Below, piece after piece: positions 1-9,104 of a DNA stretch of 60,285 nt. The stretch is from positions 1 to 60,285 of the forward strand of contig JAAXZN010000062.1 of assembly GCA_012719855.1 (NCBI GenBank), read 5' to 3'. The notes under the pieces are model-generated. The model was given only the letters and a program-made list of their open reading frames with translations, did not search any database and was not told where the DNA came from. The translations under genes and the position numbers were made by a program. This stretch comes from Serratia liquefaciens (GTDB taxonomy: Bacteria > Pseudomonadota > Gammaproteobacteria > Enterobacterales > Enterobacteriaceae). Position 1 is the first letter of the stretch, and every line of letters starts with the position of its first letter.

Positions 1-36
1 AAGAGGTCGACGGTTCGATCCCGTCTAGCTCCACCA
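1..36 (+). tRNA. tRNA-Ala(GGC), 3' part only
   Basis: The window opens inside a tRNA. These 36 bases are identical to the last 36 bases of the two complete tRNA-Ala copies that follow, including the T-arm and the encoded CCA end. The anticodon lies outside the window, so the identity rests on that match and on the shared downstream spacer. Confidence 0.9.
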
Positions 37-96
37 ACCTTTATCTCAGAAGGGTTGGGCAACACCGTAACGCCGGTTAAAGCGTACCCCTTTTGT

Positions 97-172
<76 letters not shown>

Positions 173-232
173 ACCTTTATCTCAGAAGGGTTGGGCAACA
201 CCGTAACGCCGGTTAAAGCGTACCACTTTTGT

Positions 233-308
<76 letters not shown>

Positions 309-314
309 CCATTT

Positions 315-343
315 AAAAAGCCGACCTCAGGGTCGGCTTTTTG
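315..343 (+). terminator. Intrinsic terminator of the tRNA-Ala array
   Basis: The stem AAAAGCCGACC / GGTCGGCTTTT has a short CA-centred loop and a T-rich tail, and begins 7 nt after the last CCA. It is well placed to end the tRNA transcript. Confidence 0.9.
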
Positions 344-419
344 CTTTCTGTCTTTTCCCATATTGAATCACCGTAACGCCTCCTGTTTTGCCAGCAGTTA
401 CAGAAGGATCGCAGGCAAT

Positions 420-446
420 AAAAAAGGCCGCCGAAGCGACCTTTGC
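420..446 (-). terminator. Intrinsic terminator of nupC
   Basis: On the minus strand the stem AAAGGTCGC-TTCG-GCGGCCTTT has a UUCG tetraloop and is followed by more T residues. It lies about 20 nt past the nupC stop codon. Confidence 0.85.
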
Positions 447-463
447 ATGACTGGCTTTTAAAC

Positions 464-1651
464 TTAGCCCAGCACCAGGCCTGCGATCGACGCAGACAGG
501 ATGCTGACCAGCGTAGAACCGTAAACCAGCTTCAGACCAAAGCGGGAAACCACGTTGCCCTGGTGCTCGTTCAGCCCTTTAATCGCACCGGCTACGATAC
601 CGATGGAAGAGAAGTTGGCGAAGGAAACCAGGAACACCGACAGGATACCCATGCTACGTGGTGACAGCTCAGCAGAAACCTTCTGCAGCTCCATCATCGC
701 CACGAATTCGTTGGAAACCAGCTTGGTCGCCATGATGCTGCCAACCTGCAACGCTTCGTGCTTAGGAATACCCATAATCCAGGCGAATGGATAGAAGAAG
801 TAGCCCAGGATTTCCTGGAAGCTCAGGCCGAAGATGGCGCTGAACAGGCCGTTGAGCGCGGCGATCAGCGCAATAAAGCCGATCAGCATTGCAGCAACGA
901 TAATCGCGACTTTGAAACCCGCCAGGATATATTCGCCCAGCATTTCGAAGAAGCTCTGGCCTTCGTGCAGGTTGCCCAGATGCAGTTCTTCTTCTTTACT
1001 GGTGTCGTAAGGGTTGACCAGTGACAGCACGATAAAGGTGCTGAACATGTTCAGTACCAGCGCCGCTACCACAAACTTGGCGTCCAGCATGGTCATGTAA
1101 GCGCCGACGATGGACATGGAAACCGTGGACATCGCGGTTGCCGCCATGGTGTACATGCGCTTTTCTGACATCTTGCCCAGAATATCTTTATAGGCGATGA
1201 AGTTTTCAGACTGGCCCAGAATCAGTGAGCTGACGGCGTTGAAGGACTCCAGCTTGCCCATACCGTTTACTTTTGACAGCACGGTACCAATAATGCGGAT
1301 GATAAACGGCAGTACTTTAATGTATTGCAGAATACCGATCAGCGCAGAGATAAAGACGATTGGGCACAGTACCTTCAGGAAGAAGAAGGCCAGACCTTTG
1401 TCGCCCATACCGCCGAATACAAAATCAGTCCCTTGCCCAGCAAACCCGAGCAGCTTGTCAAACAGCGCGGCAAATCCTTTTACAAAGCCTAAACCTGCTT
1501 CCGAATGCAGGAAAAAATAGGCCAGCAGTACTTCAATAACCAACAGTTGAATAACATAGCGAATGCGGATGCTTTTACGATCGCGACACACTAAAAGTGC
1601 CAGGATCGCGACGACCACTAACGCCAACGCAAAGTGCGCAATATAGGACAT
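464..1651 (-). CDS. nupC: Nucleoside permease NupC (CNT family)
   Basis: This is a 395-residue inner-membrane protein of the concentrative nucleoside transporter family, which imports nucleosides by proton symport. The length matches E. coli NupC (400). It is hydrophobic throughout, with the family motif [12 protein letters not shown] in the middle and [12 protein letters not shown] towards the C-terminus, both in the substrate-binding core. The ATG is preceded by GGAG at a normal distance. It is divergent from mntH, as in E. coli. CRP and CytR control the E. coli gene, but I could not place convincing sites for them here. Confidence 0.97.
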   Translation of the reverse strand: MSYIAHFALALVVVAILALLVCRDRKSIRIRYVIQLLVIEVLLAYFFLHSEAGLGFVKGFAALFDKLLGFAGQGTDFVFGGMGDKGLAFFFLKVLCPIVFISALIGILQYIKVLPFIIRIIGTVLSKVNGMGKLESFNAVSSLILGQSENFIAYKDILGKMSEKRMYTMAATAMSTVSMSIVGAYMTMLDAKFVVAALVLNMFSTFIVLSLVNPYDTSKEEELHLGNLHEGQSFFEMLGEYILAGFKVAIIVAAMLIGFIALIAALNGLFSAIFGLSFQEILGYFFYPFAWIMGIPKHEALQVGSIMATKLVSNEFVAMMELQKVSAELSPRSMGILSVFLVSFANFSSIGIVAGAIKGLNEHQGNVVSRFGLKLVYGSTLVSILSASIAGLVLG

Positions 1652-2029
1652 GTTTGCTCCAAACTTGAGGCAGGCTGAATTTCGGATGTCATTTTATGTA
1701 ACGCCACGTTTAAAAACGAGAGCTCTATTGCAAATATGGAAAATCATAGGGGGAAACATCTTAAACTTGTACGCTAAAGCATAAAAAATCAATAGGTTAA
1801 TCAATCCATATGAAATTCATATTCTTGCGCTAAATGGATTATCCAAAGGCTTTTTTCCTGGAGAGAACGCCGTTTAGTACGGTAAATGTTCACTTACCCG
1901 TCAAACCTTTCGTTAAACCCGTCGTAATTTCCTATCGCAGAGATAAGCATTATCGCTCTAAATGCGCTTGATAATTATTATCATTTACATAAGATAACCA
2001 CAGGCTTAATAGAAGTAAGGGTTCAGAAC
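1652..2029. promoter_or_regulatory. nupC-mntH divergent promoter region with Fur-like box
   Basis: This 378-nt AT-rich gap separates the divergent nupC and mntH genes. Bases 1970-1988 match the 19-bp Fur consensus at about 15 of 19 positions and lie roughly 40 bp before the mntH start, a position suited to repression. Fur and MntR control mntH in E. coli. I did not find a clear MntR palindrome. Confidence 0.6.
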
Positions 2030-3262
2030 ATGCTGAACAGTGATGTGGTTGAGACCACCCGTCGCCCCGCGAGGAAGATCAAACTTTCCTTGATGGGCCC
2101 CGCATTCATAGCGGCTATCGGCTATATCGATCCCGGTAATTTTGCTACCAACATCCAGGCAGGCGCTTCGTTTGGCTACACTCTGTTATGGGTGGTGGTG
2201 TGGGCCAACGTCATGGCGATGTTGATCCAGCTGTTGTCCGCAAAACTCGGTATTGCCACCGGTAAAAACCTGGCAGAGCACATTCGCGATCGTTTCCCGC
2301 GCCCGGCAGTTTGGGCCTATTGGGTTCAGGCTGAAATTATCGCCATGGCCACAGATTTGGCCGAATTCATCGGCGCTGCGATAGGTTTTAAACTGCTGCT
2401 GGGCGTCACGCTGCTGGAAGGGGCTATCCTGACCGGTATTGCGACCTTCCTGATCCTGATGCTGCAAAAACGTGGGCAGAAACCGCTGGAAATGGTGATC
2501 GGCGGTTTGCTGCTGTTTGTTGCCGCGGCCTATATGGTGGAACTGGTATTTTCGCAACCGCAGTTGGAGCCTTTGTTGAAAGGCATGGCAATACCGGATC
2601 TGCCGAACGGCGACGCGGTATTTTTGGCTGCCGGGGTGCTGGGCGCGACCATCATGCCGCACGTGATTTATCTGCATTCGTCATTAACCCAGACCGGCGG
2701 AGAGCATTCCAAAGCCGATCGCTACGCGGCCACCAAGTTTGACGTCGCCATTGCCATGACCATTGCCGGCTTTGTTAACCTGGCGATGATGGCTACCGCC
2801 GCTGCGGCCTTCCATTTTAACGGCCATAGCGGCATTGCCGATCTCGATCAGGCTTATCTGACGCTGCAGCCGCTATTGGGCCAGGCGGCAGCGACCATCT
2901 TCGGACTGAGCCTGGTCGCTGCCGGATTATCTTCCACCGTGGTGGGGACGCTGGCAGGGCAGGTCGTGATGCAGGGATTTGTGCACTTTTATATCCCACT
3001 GTGGGTGCGCCGGGTGGTCACTATGCTGCCGTCGTTTATCGTCATCATGATGGGAATGGACGCTACGCGCATTCTGGTGCTGAGCCAGGTGCTGTTGAGT
3101 TTTGGTATAGCGTTGGCGCTGGTGCCGCTGCTGTCGTTCACCGGTAACCGGGAACTGATGGGGGAGATGGTCAATAGCCGCAGCATACAGGCGATAGGGA
3201 AAGTTATCGTGCTGGTGGTGGTTGGGTTGAACGGCTACCTGCTGGTCAGCAGCCTTTTCTGA
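2030..3262 (+). CDS. mntH: Proton-coupled Mn(II)/divalent metal importer MntH (Nramp)
   Basis: This 410-residue Nramp-family transporter (E. coli MntH is 412) imports Mn2+, and less well Fe2+, across the inner membrane with protons. The two signature unwound helices are intact: [12 protein letters not shown] near residue 32 (TM1) and [11 protein letters not shown] near residue 208 (TM6), which hold the metal-binding Asp, Asn and Met. The protein spans the membrane about eleven times. A Fur-like box lies just upstream. The ATG at 2030 has only a modest AAGGG Shine-Dalgarno, but the N-terminus matches family members. Confidence 0.97.
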   Translation: MLNSDVVETTRRPARKIKLSLMGPAFIAAIGYIDPGNFATNIQAGASFGYTLLWVVVWANVMAMLIQLLSAKLGIATGKNLAEHIRDRFPRPAVWAYWVQAEIIAMATDLAEFIGAAIGFKLLLGVTLLEGAILTGIATFLILMLQKRGQKPLEMVIGGLLLFVAAAYMVELVFSQPQLEPLLKGMAIPDLPNGDAVFLAAGVLGATIMPHVIYLHSSLTQTGGEHSKADRYAATKFDVAIAMTIAGFVNLAMMATAAAAFHFNGHSGIADLDQAYLTLQPLLGQAAATIFGLSLVAAGLSSTVVGTLAGQVVMQGFVHFYIPLWVRRVVTMLPSFIVIMMGMDATRILVLSQVLLSFGIALALVPLLSFTGNRELMGEMVNSRSIQAIGKVIVLVVVGLNGYLLVSSLF

Positions 3263-3381
3263 TCGGATGCCCAACGAAAGGCCGACATTGAGTCTAGTGC
3301 GGTTCAGTAAAGTTCGATATCAGCGGAAACCCGGGTCGCCCCGGGTATCTCGATCTCTTAAATGATGGGGATCAGGCGGGC

Positions 3382-3400
3382 TGACGGCCTTTGGCCGTCA
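3382..3400. other. Perfect inverted repeat at the DUF2502 stop codon
   Basis: TGACGGCC-TTT-GGCCGTCA forms an 8-bp perfect stem and includes the stop codon of the leftward DUF2502 gene. Neither strand has a T tract after it, so it is not a typical intrinsic terminator. It may act as an mRNA 3' end stabiliser between two convergent genes. Confidence 0.5.
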
Positions 3401-3799
3401 ATCATCGTGGTCATGGTGGCGATGATCGCGATCGTCATGACGTCGGCCTTTCCCGTGATGCTTCTCATGGTGCTTATAATAGTGCTTATCGTATTTACGA
3501 TAGCGCCCTTCATGATAGTAATAATTCTTGCGCCAGTAATTGTTGTCGCGCCAGCGATAACCATCCCAGTTGTAGCCCCGACGATTGCGTTCACCCAGGT
3601 ACCGACCCTGATGGCCCTGCCACCAGTCGCGGTCGCGCCAATCATAACCATCCCAGTAACGGCCGCGATTGTCTTGCTCGCCGATACGTAATTAGACGCC
3701 CGGCATCAGATCGATGCTCAGCCCTTCCGCCTGCGCAGGCTGCATGGCAGGCAACGTTGACACCACCAATAAGGCGGCCAATAACAGAGGTTTAAACAT
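3398..3799 (-). pseudogene. DUF2502 (YpeC-like) secreted protein, interrupted by an in-frame TAA
   Basis: An ATG at 3799 with an AAGGAG Shine-Dalgarno starts a normal signal peptide (MFKPLLLAALLVV... ending AQA). The frame reads through codon 35 and meets TAA at 3692-3694 (codon 36). The same frame then continues as a DUF2502 protein, LRIGEQDNRGRYWDGYDWRD followed by a Trp/Arg/Tyr/His-rich tail, to TGA at 3398. E. coli YpeC has Lys at the matching site (LLPSIKLQIGDRD), so one AAA-to-TAA change would explain the stop. The gene sits beside mntH, as ypeC does in E. coli. An intact paralogue lies at 13352-13684. A sequencing error cannot be excluded. Confidence 0.8.
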
Positions 3800-4029
3800 G
3801 AATGCTCCTTTCCGCCGTAGCGGCTTGGCCGGTTTTACAATTAATGAAGCGCGTTCATCAGTTTATAAAACAGCCTTATAGTTTTACCTGCAATATCGGC
3901 ATATTAGCCTTTGTGGATAGGGTTGAATCTTAGCGGCATTCTTAAAAATGGGGCGGGAAGAGTGATTTAAGATTTGTCTGGCGCGGCAGGCGTTATCGCC
4001 GGCGGTAAACCGGCGATAGTTGTAAGCGA

Positions 4030-5019
4030 TTACATTAATATCTGCTCGATCTGCTTAATTTCATCATCGCTAAAGGTGCGGTTAGCCAACATGCCGACGG
4101 CGTCTTCAATTTGGCTGGTCTTGCTGGCGCCAATCAGGGCCGAAGTGACGCGATCGCCACGCAATACCCAGGCCAGCGCCATTTGCGACAGCTTCTGCCC
4201 GCGCTGTTGCGCCAGTGCATTCAGCCGGCGAATTTTTCCCAGTTTATCCTCGGTGAGCTGATCGGGTTGCAGGAACTGGCTGCCGCTGGCAGCGCGTGAG
4301 TCCTGGGGGATGCCTTGCAGATAACGATCGGTCAACAGGCCGCCGGCCAGCGGCGAGAAGGCGATAGAACCCACGCCGTGCTCTTCCAGCGTATCCAGCA
4401 ATTCTGGCTCCACCCAACGTTCAAACATGGAGTATTTCGGCTGATGGATCACGCAGGGCGTGCCGAGCTGCTGCAGAATGCTGAATGCCTGACGCGCACG
4501 GTCGGCAGGGTAGTTGGACAACCCGACGTACAGCGCCTTGCCCTGTCGCACCAGCAAATCCAGCGCGGCCATGGTTTCTTCCAGCGGCGTATCCGGATCC
4601 GGACGATGGTGATAGAAGATGTCTACATACTCCAACCCCATACGCTGCAGGCTTTGATCCAGGCTGGCGACCAGGTACTTTTTCGAGCCCCAATCGCCAT
4701 AAGGCCCGGGCCACATGGTGTAACCGGCTTTTGACGAGATGATCAGTTCATCGCGCCAGGGCTGCAAATCCGCCGCGAGAATACGGCCAAAGTTTTCCTC
4801 GGCGGAGCCGGGCGGCGGGCCATAATTGTTGGCCAGATCGAAATGGGTAATGCCGAGATCAAACGCGCAGTGGATCAGCTTGCGAGCGTTGTCATACAGC
4901 GTGACGTCACCAAAGTTATGCCATAAGCCAAGTGAAATGGCCGGGAGCTTTAGCCCGCTGCGGCCGCAGCGACGGTATTCCATACTTTGATAGCGTGAAG
5001 AATCAGCCTGGTAGAGCAT
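4030..5019 (-). CDS. yghZ: Aldo-keto reductase, YghZ/L-glyceraldehyde 3-phosphate reductase type
   Basis: This is a 329-residue aldo-keto reductase (TIM-barrel, NADPH-dependent) resembling E. coli YghZ (346), which reduces L-glyceraldehyde 3-phosphate and detoxifies methylglyoxal. Visible family features are SLGLWHNFG at the N-terminus, FDLANNYGPPPGSAEENFGR with the catalytic Asp/Tyr, SSKAGY with the Lys, FYHHRPD with the His, and a C-terminal SALIGASKTSQIED cofactor segment. I start at the ATG at 5019, which has AAGGA six bases upstream; an in-frame GTG at 5070 has no such support. It is divergent from ipdC. Confidence 0.9.
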   Translation of the reverse strand: MLYQADSSRYQSMEYRRCGRSGLKLPAISLGLWHNFGDVTLYDNARKLIHCAFDLGITHFDLANNYGPPPGSAEENFGRILAADLQPWRDELIISSKAGYTMWPGPYGDWGSKKYLVASLDQSLQRMGLEYVDIFYHHRPDPDTPLEETMAALDLLVRQGKALYVGLSNYPADRARQAFSILQQLGTPCVIHQPKYSMFERWVEPELLDTLEEHGVGSIAFSPLAGGLLTDRYLQGIPQDSRAASGSQFLQPDQLTEDKLGKIRRLNALAQQRGQKLSQMALAWVLRGDRVTSALIGASKTSQIEDAVGMLANRTFSDDEIKQIEQILM

Positions 5020-5192
5020 ACGAATCCTTTTCAGCGGAGGTGAAATGAATTTTAGTGTATGCGCTTTCACCGCCTTTGTCAGAGGCTGCGATCACGCTAA
5101 ACAACCGGTATATCAACATGGCTTATCAGAGCGGCCCAATGCCAGCCAATGGGGCAGAGATGTAACGCAGGGTTTCCAGTTACCTTTCAGAC

Positions 5193-5210
5193 ATAAAGTT
5201 CGAAATTTAT
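5193..5210. promoter_or_regulatory. 18-bp palindrome upstream of ipdC
   Basis: ATAAAGTTCGAAATTTAT is a palindrome with 8 of 9 base pairs matched. It lies between the divergent aldo-keto reductase and ipdC genes, about 55 bp before the ipdC start. It is a candidate operator. It does not fit the TyrR box spacing known for ipdC in Enterobacter. Confidence 0.45.
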
Positions 5211-5264
5211 ACGATATCTTCGATACTTAATACTGAAAATCCTAACCCTTGGCAGGTGATGATC

Positions 5265-6926
5265 ATGAATAAGAACTATACGGTGGCTGATTACCTACTC
5301 GATCGTTTAGCTCAGATCGGCATCCGGCACTTCTTTGGCGTGCCTGGGGACTATAACCTGCAGTTTCTTGATCACGTGATCGATCACCCGCAAATCACCT
5401 GGGTGGGATGCGCTAATGAGCTCAATGCCGCCTATGCTGCTGACGGTTACGCGCGCTGCAAACCAGCCGCCGCCTTGTTGACGACTTTTGGCGTAGGTGA
5501 ACTGAGCGCGGTCAACGGTATTGCCGGCAGCTATGCCGAATACCTGCCGGTGATCCACGTGGTGGGCGCCCCGGCTCTGCGTGCGCAACGGGCTGGAGAA
5601 TTGTTGCATCACTCCCTGGGCGACGGGGATTTTGGTCACTTTGCCCGCATGGCGAAAGAGGTGACCGTGGCTCAGGCCAGCCTCACCGCCGATAACGCCG
5701 AGGGGGAAATAGATCGCCTGCTGACTACCGCGCTGTTCGAGCGTCGTCCGGTCTATCTGCTGTTGCCGAGCGATGTGGCTGAAGCGCCGCTGGTGTCAAA
5801 ACCCGCCCCATTAATGCTACGACAGGCCAATCTTTCACAGGCATCACTGCAAGCCTTTATCGCCGCCGCGCGAGAATTGCTGTTACCGGCCCGGCGGGTT
5901 TCTCTGCTGGCCGATTTTCTGGCCGAACGCTTTGGTGCCGAAAAGGTGCTGGAGCAGTGGATGAATGAGGTGGATATGCCGCATTCCACCTTGTTGCTTG
6001 GCAAGAGCGTGTTGGACGAAACTCATGCCTGCTTCACCGGGACCTACGTCGGTGCGGCCAGCGAGCCTCAGGTGAAACAGCTGATTGAGAACGCCGACGT
6101 GATCATCAATGTTGGCGTACGTTTTACCGATACCATTAGCGCCGGATTCAGCCATCATCTTCCTGCAGAGAAGTGTATTGATCTTCAGCCCTTTGAAGCG
6201 CGTGTGGGGCAGCAGGTATTCAGCCAAATCCCGATGCGTGACGCGGTTATCGCGTTACACCAGTTAACTTTGTCGCTGGCAAACCAATGGCAACGGCCGG
6301 AGATTAAACGTTCGCCGTTGCCGGATCCGAACGGCAGTGGGCTGGATCAGCACGGTTTTTGGCAGCAGATACAGGGCTTTTTGCGGCCGGGCGATATCCT
6401 GCTCGCCGAGCAGGGATCCGCCTGTTTTGGCGCGGCAGCGCTGAACCTGCCGCAGGGCTGTCACTTCATCGTCCAGTCACTGTGGGGATCTATCGGTTAT
6501 ACACTGCCCGCGGCGTTCGGTGCACAGACGGCGGAGCCGGAGCGGCGAGTGGTGCTGCTGATCGGCGATGGGTCAGCACAGCTGACGGTGCAGGAATTGG
6601 GATCGATGTTGCGCGATGGGCTGAAGCCGGTGATTTTCCTGCTGAATAATGACGGATACACCATTGAACGGGCGATCCACGGCCCGAACCAGCGTTATAA
6701 CGACATCGCCCATTGGAACTGGACTCAACTGCCGCAGGCGTTAGGCGCCGAGCGTCAAGTGAAAGCGTTACGCGTTACCGAACCGGAACAGCTGCGCCAG
6801 GCGCTGAGCGAAGTGGCCGACAGCCCACTGCTGGCCTTTGTCGAAGTGGTGCTGCCGAAGATGGATATTCCCGAACTGCTGCAAACTATCTCAAATGCCC
6901 TTCAGTCACGTAACGCAGCGGCCTGA
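5265..6926 (+). CDS. ipdC: Indole-3-pyruvate decarboxylase (ThDP-dependent)
   Basis: This 553-residue cytosolic thiamine-diphosphate enzyme turns indole-3-pyruvate into indole-3-acetaldehyde, the key step of the indole-3-acetic acid route. It closely resembles Enterobacter cloacae IpdC: FGVPGDYNLQFLDHVID near residue 25, catalytic Glu in CANELNAAYAADGYAR, the paired His of LLHHSLGDGDF, and the ThDP motif GDGSAQLTVQEL...LNNDGYTIERAIHG. A pyruvate or phenylpyruvate decarboxylase role is possible, since the families overlap. I choose the ATG at 5265 with AGG eight bases upstream over upstream GTG/ATG codons. Confidence 0.92.
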   Translation: MNKNYTVADYLLDRLAQIGIRHFFGVPGDYNLQFLDHVIDHPQITWVGCANELNAAYAADGYARCKPAAALLTTFGVGELSAVNGIAGSYAEYLPVIHVVGAPALRAQRAGELLHHSLGDGDFGHFARMAKEVTVAQASLTADNAEGEIDRLLTTALFERRPVYLLLPSDVAEAPLVSKPAPLMLRQANLSQASLQAFIAAARELLLPARRVSLLADFLAERFGAEKVLEQWMNEVDMPHSTLLLGKSVLDETHACFTGTYVGAASEPQVKQLIENADVIINVGVRFTDTISAGFSHHLPAEKCIDLQPFEARVGQQVFSQIPMRDAVIALHQLTLSLANQWQRPEIKRSPLPDPNGSGLDQHGFWQQIQGFLRPGDILLAEQGSACFGAAALNLPQGCHFIVQSLWGSIGYTLPAAFGAQTAEPERRVVLLIGDGSAQLTVQELGSMLRDGLKPVIFLLNNDGYTIERAIHGPNQRYNDIAHWNWTQLPQALGAERQVKALRVTEPEQLRQALSEVADSPLLAFVEVVLPKMDIPELLQTISNALQSRNAAA

Positions 6927-6931
6927 TCCTG

Positions 6932-7792
6932 TCAGCTTTCCAAGAGCCGCTCCAGCATCCAGTACCCCGCCGGTCCCGGCGGGGTCAGCTTAGACCAAAC
7001 CGCATCCACCGATATCAGCTTGGGCCAGCCGCGCGGGCGCAGTTCGGTGAGCCTGCTGTGACCGTATTGCTGCACCAGCCAGCGGGGCAGAACCGCCCAG
7101 CCAAACCCTTGTTCCGCCATTTCCAGCAACAGCAGATAGCTGGGGGCTGACCACACCAGGCCACCGGAGCGGGCGGTTTCGGCCCCGGTGTAGGTGTTCA
7201 GGATAAGTTGCCGCGTGCTGGACAGTTGTTCCGGCGTTGGCGAGGCAGTTTGCGCCAACGGGTGCGTATGTGCGACGAACAGTCCCATTTCCGTTTGTTC
7301 CGGTAGCCGTGCAACACCGATGTCCGGGGGATAGCTGGCCTGGACCTCAACCATACCGAGATGCGCACGGCCGCTTTGCAACAGGTCCAGTACGTCGCCG
7401 TCTTCGGCGATCATCCATTCCAGTTCGATATCCTGATAGCGCTGTTCGAACAGGTGCATCAGCCGGTCATGGTGCTTCGGCTGATAGGTATCGGAAAACA
7501 CTATGCTTAAGCGCGGCTCTATATTGTCCGCCAGCCGAATGCTCAGGGCATCCAGCCGTTCGCTGGCCGCAAGGATCGCCTGCACATGGCCCAACACTTT
7601 GTGGCCGGCAGCGGTCAACACCGGCTGGCGGGCCTGGCGATCGAACAGGGTTAAGCCGAGGTCGGCTTCCAGATTGGCGATGGCGGTGCTGATGGTTGAC
7701 TGGCTTTTGCGCAGCTTACGCGCCGCGGCAGAAAAAGAACCCAGGGCGGCGGCTTCAACGAAGGCCAGCAAAGCTTCGGGGGAGTAGCGCAT
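6932..7792 (-). CDS. LysR-type regulator divergent to a PACE efflux gene
   Basis: This 286-residue LysR-type regulator has an N-terminal winged helix-turn-helix (FVEAAALGSFSAAARKLRKSQ, about residues 11-31) and a C-terminal periplasmic-binding-like effector domain. It is divergent from the PACE-family exporter 100 bp away. That is the same arrangement as AceR/AceI in Acinetobacter, where the LysR protein activates the exporter in response to its substrates. Its stop is 6 nt from the convergent ipdC stop. The start has little Shine-Dalgarno, as is common for autoregulated LysR genes. The effector is unknown. Confidence 0.92.
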   Translation of the reverse strand: MRYSPEALLAFVEAAALGSFSAAARKLRKSQSTISTAIANLEADLGLTLFDRQARQPVLTAAGHKVLGHVQAILAASERLDALSIRLADNIEPRLSIVFSDTYQPKHHDRLMHLFEQRYQDIELEWMIAEDGDVLDLLQSGRAHLGMVEVQASYPPDIGVARLPEQTEMGLFVAHTHPLAQTASPTPEQLSSTRQLILNTYTGAETARSGGLVWSAPSYLLLLEMAEQGFGWAVLPRWLVQQYGHSRLTELRPRGWPKLISVDAVWSKLTPPGPAGYWMLERLLES

Positions 7793-7797
7793 AATGT

Positions 7798-7823
7798 ATC
7801 TACTTTATAGATGGAACCTATCT
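7798..7823. promoter_or_regulatory. Overlapping inverted repeats in the LysR/PACE promoter gap
   Basis: Two overlapping dyads lie just before the LysR start: ATCTA-CTTTA-TAGAT (7798-7812) and AGAT-GGAACCT-ATCT (7809-7823). Interrupted dyads of this size (the T-N11-A class) are typical LysR-type regulator sites, and the spot suits both autoregulation and control of the divergent exporter gene. Confidence 0.55.
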
Positions 7824-7891
7824 TTAATCTACTCAAAAACTCGATGATAATCACCTGACTTTAAGCAACAACAGTAAAAAACAGGTGATGT

Positions 7892-8344
7892 ATGCAACTG
7901 CAAAACAAGTCTTTCATTGAACGTATCGTCCACGCCGTTGGTTTTGAGGCTATCGCCGTGATGATTTGCGCCCCGCTGGGCGCCTGGCTGCTCAACCGTT
8001 CGATGGTGCAGATTGGTGCGTTGGCGGTGATGTTATCCACCGTCGCCATGGTTTGGAACATGATTTATAACACGGTATTTGACCGCCTGTGGCCGGTGAG
8101 CCGTGTGGCGCGTAACCTTAAAGTGCGGGTGTTTCACGCGCTGGGCTTTGAGGCAGGTTTTGTGCTGATCGGCGTACCGATTGCCGCCTGGATGCTGAGC
8201 ATTTCTTTCGTTCAGGCCTTTATGCTGGAGATTGGTTTCTTCCTGTTCTTCCTGCCGTACACCATGCTCTATAACTGGGTGTACGACACGCTGCGTCAGC
8301 GCTGGTTCGAAGCGCGCCAGCCGGTGAGTTCAGGTGCGAAATAA
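7892..8344 (+). CDS. PACE family (AceI-like) multidrug efflux transporter
   Basis: This 150-residue inner-membrane protein is made of two bacterial transmembrane pair domains, four helices in all. The repeats are plain: RIVHAVGFEAIAVMICAPLGAWLL and RVFHALGFEAGFVLIGVPIAAWML. The Glu in HAVGFE (residue 19) matches the essential Glu15 of AceI. PACE proteins export biocides such as chlorhexidine and acriflavine, and their natural substrates may be short diamines. The divergent LysR gene is its likely regulator. GGTGATGT before the ATG provides the ribosome binding site. Confidence 0.93.
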   Translation: MQLQNKSFIERIVHAVGFEAIAVMICAPLGAWLLNRSMVQIGALAVMLSTVAMVWNMIYNTVFDRLWPVSRVARNLKVRVFHALGFEAGFVLIGVPIAAWMLSISFVQAFMLEIGFFLFFLPYTMLYNWVYDTLRQRWFEARQPVSSGAK

Positions 8345-8411
8345 ACTGTCGTCAACGTTTTGATTCTCGGGTAATGTCGGAAACCACAGCAATGAAGTTA
8401 AGGAGGAAATA

Positions 8412-9104
8412 ATGAAAGTATTGGGACTGCTGGGCGGCATGAGCTGGGAATCGACCATTCCTTATTACCGCACGATCAATGAACAGGTTAAGCAACGGCT
8501 GGGCGGTCTGCATTCGGCTAAAATCGTGCTCTACAGCGTCGACTTTCACGAGGTGGAACGCCTGCAGCATCAGGGCGACTGGGACGGTGCAGGGCGCTTG
8601 TTGGCCGACGCGGCGACCTCGTTACGGGCCGCCGGTGCGCAGGCCATCGTCATTTGCACCAACACCATGCACAAGGTGGCGGATGCGGTCGAACAGGCCA
8701 GCGGTTTACCGCTGATCCACATCGCTGACGCTACCGCGCTGCAGGTGCGCCAACAGAATATTCGTCGCGTTGGGCTGCTCGGTACGCGCTTTACCATGGA
8801 GCAAGAGTTCTACCGTGGGCGACTGCAGGATAAGCACGGCATCGAGGTGGTCACTCCCGTAGCCGCCGATCGTGACATTGTGCACCGCATTATTTATGAA
8901 GAGCTGTGCCTGGGTAAAATCCGCGATGCGTCGCGCGATGAGTATCGCCGCATTATCGGTGATCTGGAGCAGCAGGGGGCTCAGGGCATTATTTTCGGCT
9001 GTACCGAAATTGGTCTGCTGGTCAGTGCGCAAGATGCGTCAGTGCCGGTATTCGATACCACCGAAATCCATGCGCGCGCCGCAGCGGAATTCGCGCTGGC
9101 TTAA
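8412..9104 (+). CDS. ygeA: Aspartate/glutamate racemase family protein (YgeA-like)
   Basis: This 230-residue cytosolic racemase of the Asp/Glu superfamily resembles E. coli YgeA, a broad-specificity amino-acid racemase active on homoserine, methionine and others. The N-terminal [15 protein letters not shown] is the family signature. The two catalytic cysteines are in place at Cys82 (ICTNTMH) and Cys197 (FGCTEI). A strong AAGGAGG lies just before the ATG. Its stop codon overlaps the convergent yfeO stop by 4 nt. The in vivo substrate is not deducible from sequence. Confidence 0.9.
   Translation: MKVLGLLGGMSWESTIPYYRTINEQVKQRLGGLHSAKIVLYSVDFHEVERLQHQGDWDGAGRLLADAATSLRAAGAQAIVICTNTMHKVADAVEQASGLPLIHIADATALQVRQQNIRRVGLLGTRFTMEQEFYRGRLQDKHGIEVVTPVAADRDIVHRIIYEELCLGKIRDASRDEYRRIIGDLEQQGAQGIIFGCTEIGLLVSAQDASVPVFDTTEIHARAAAEFALA

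Noticed and set aside
3362-3795. Plus-strand frames opposite the DUF2502 gene
   Set aside because: They are low-complexity mirror frames of the Trp/Arg/His-rich DUF2502 reading; the minus strand has the signal peptide and ribosome site.
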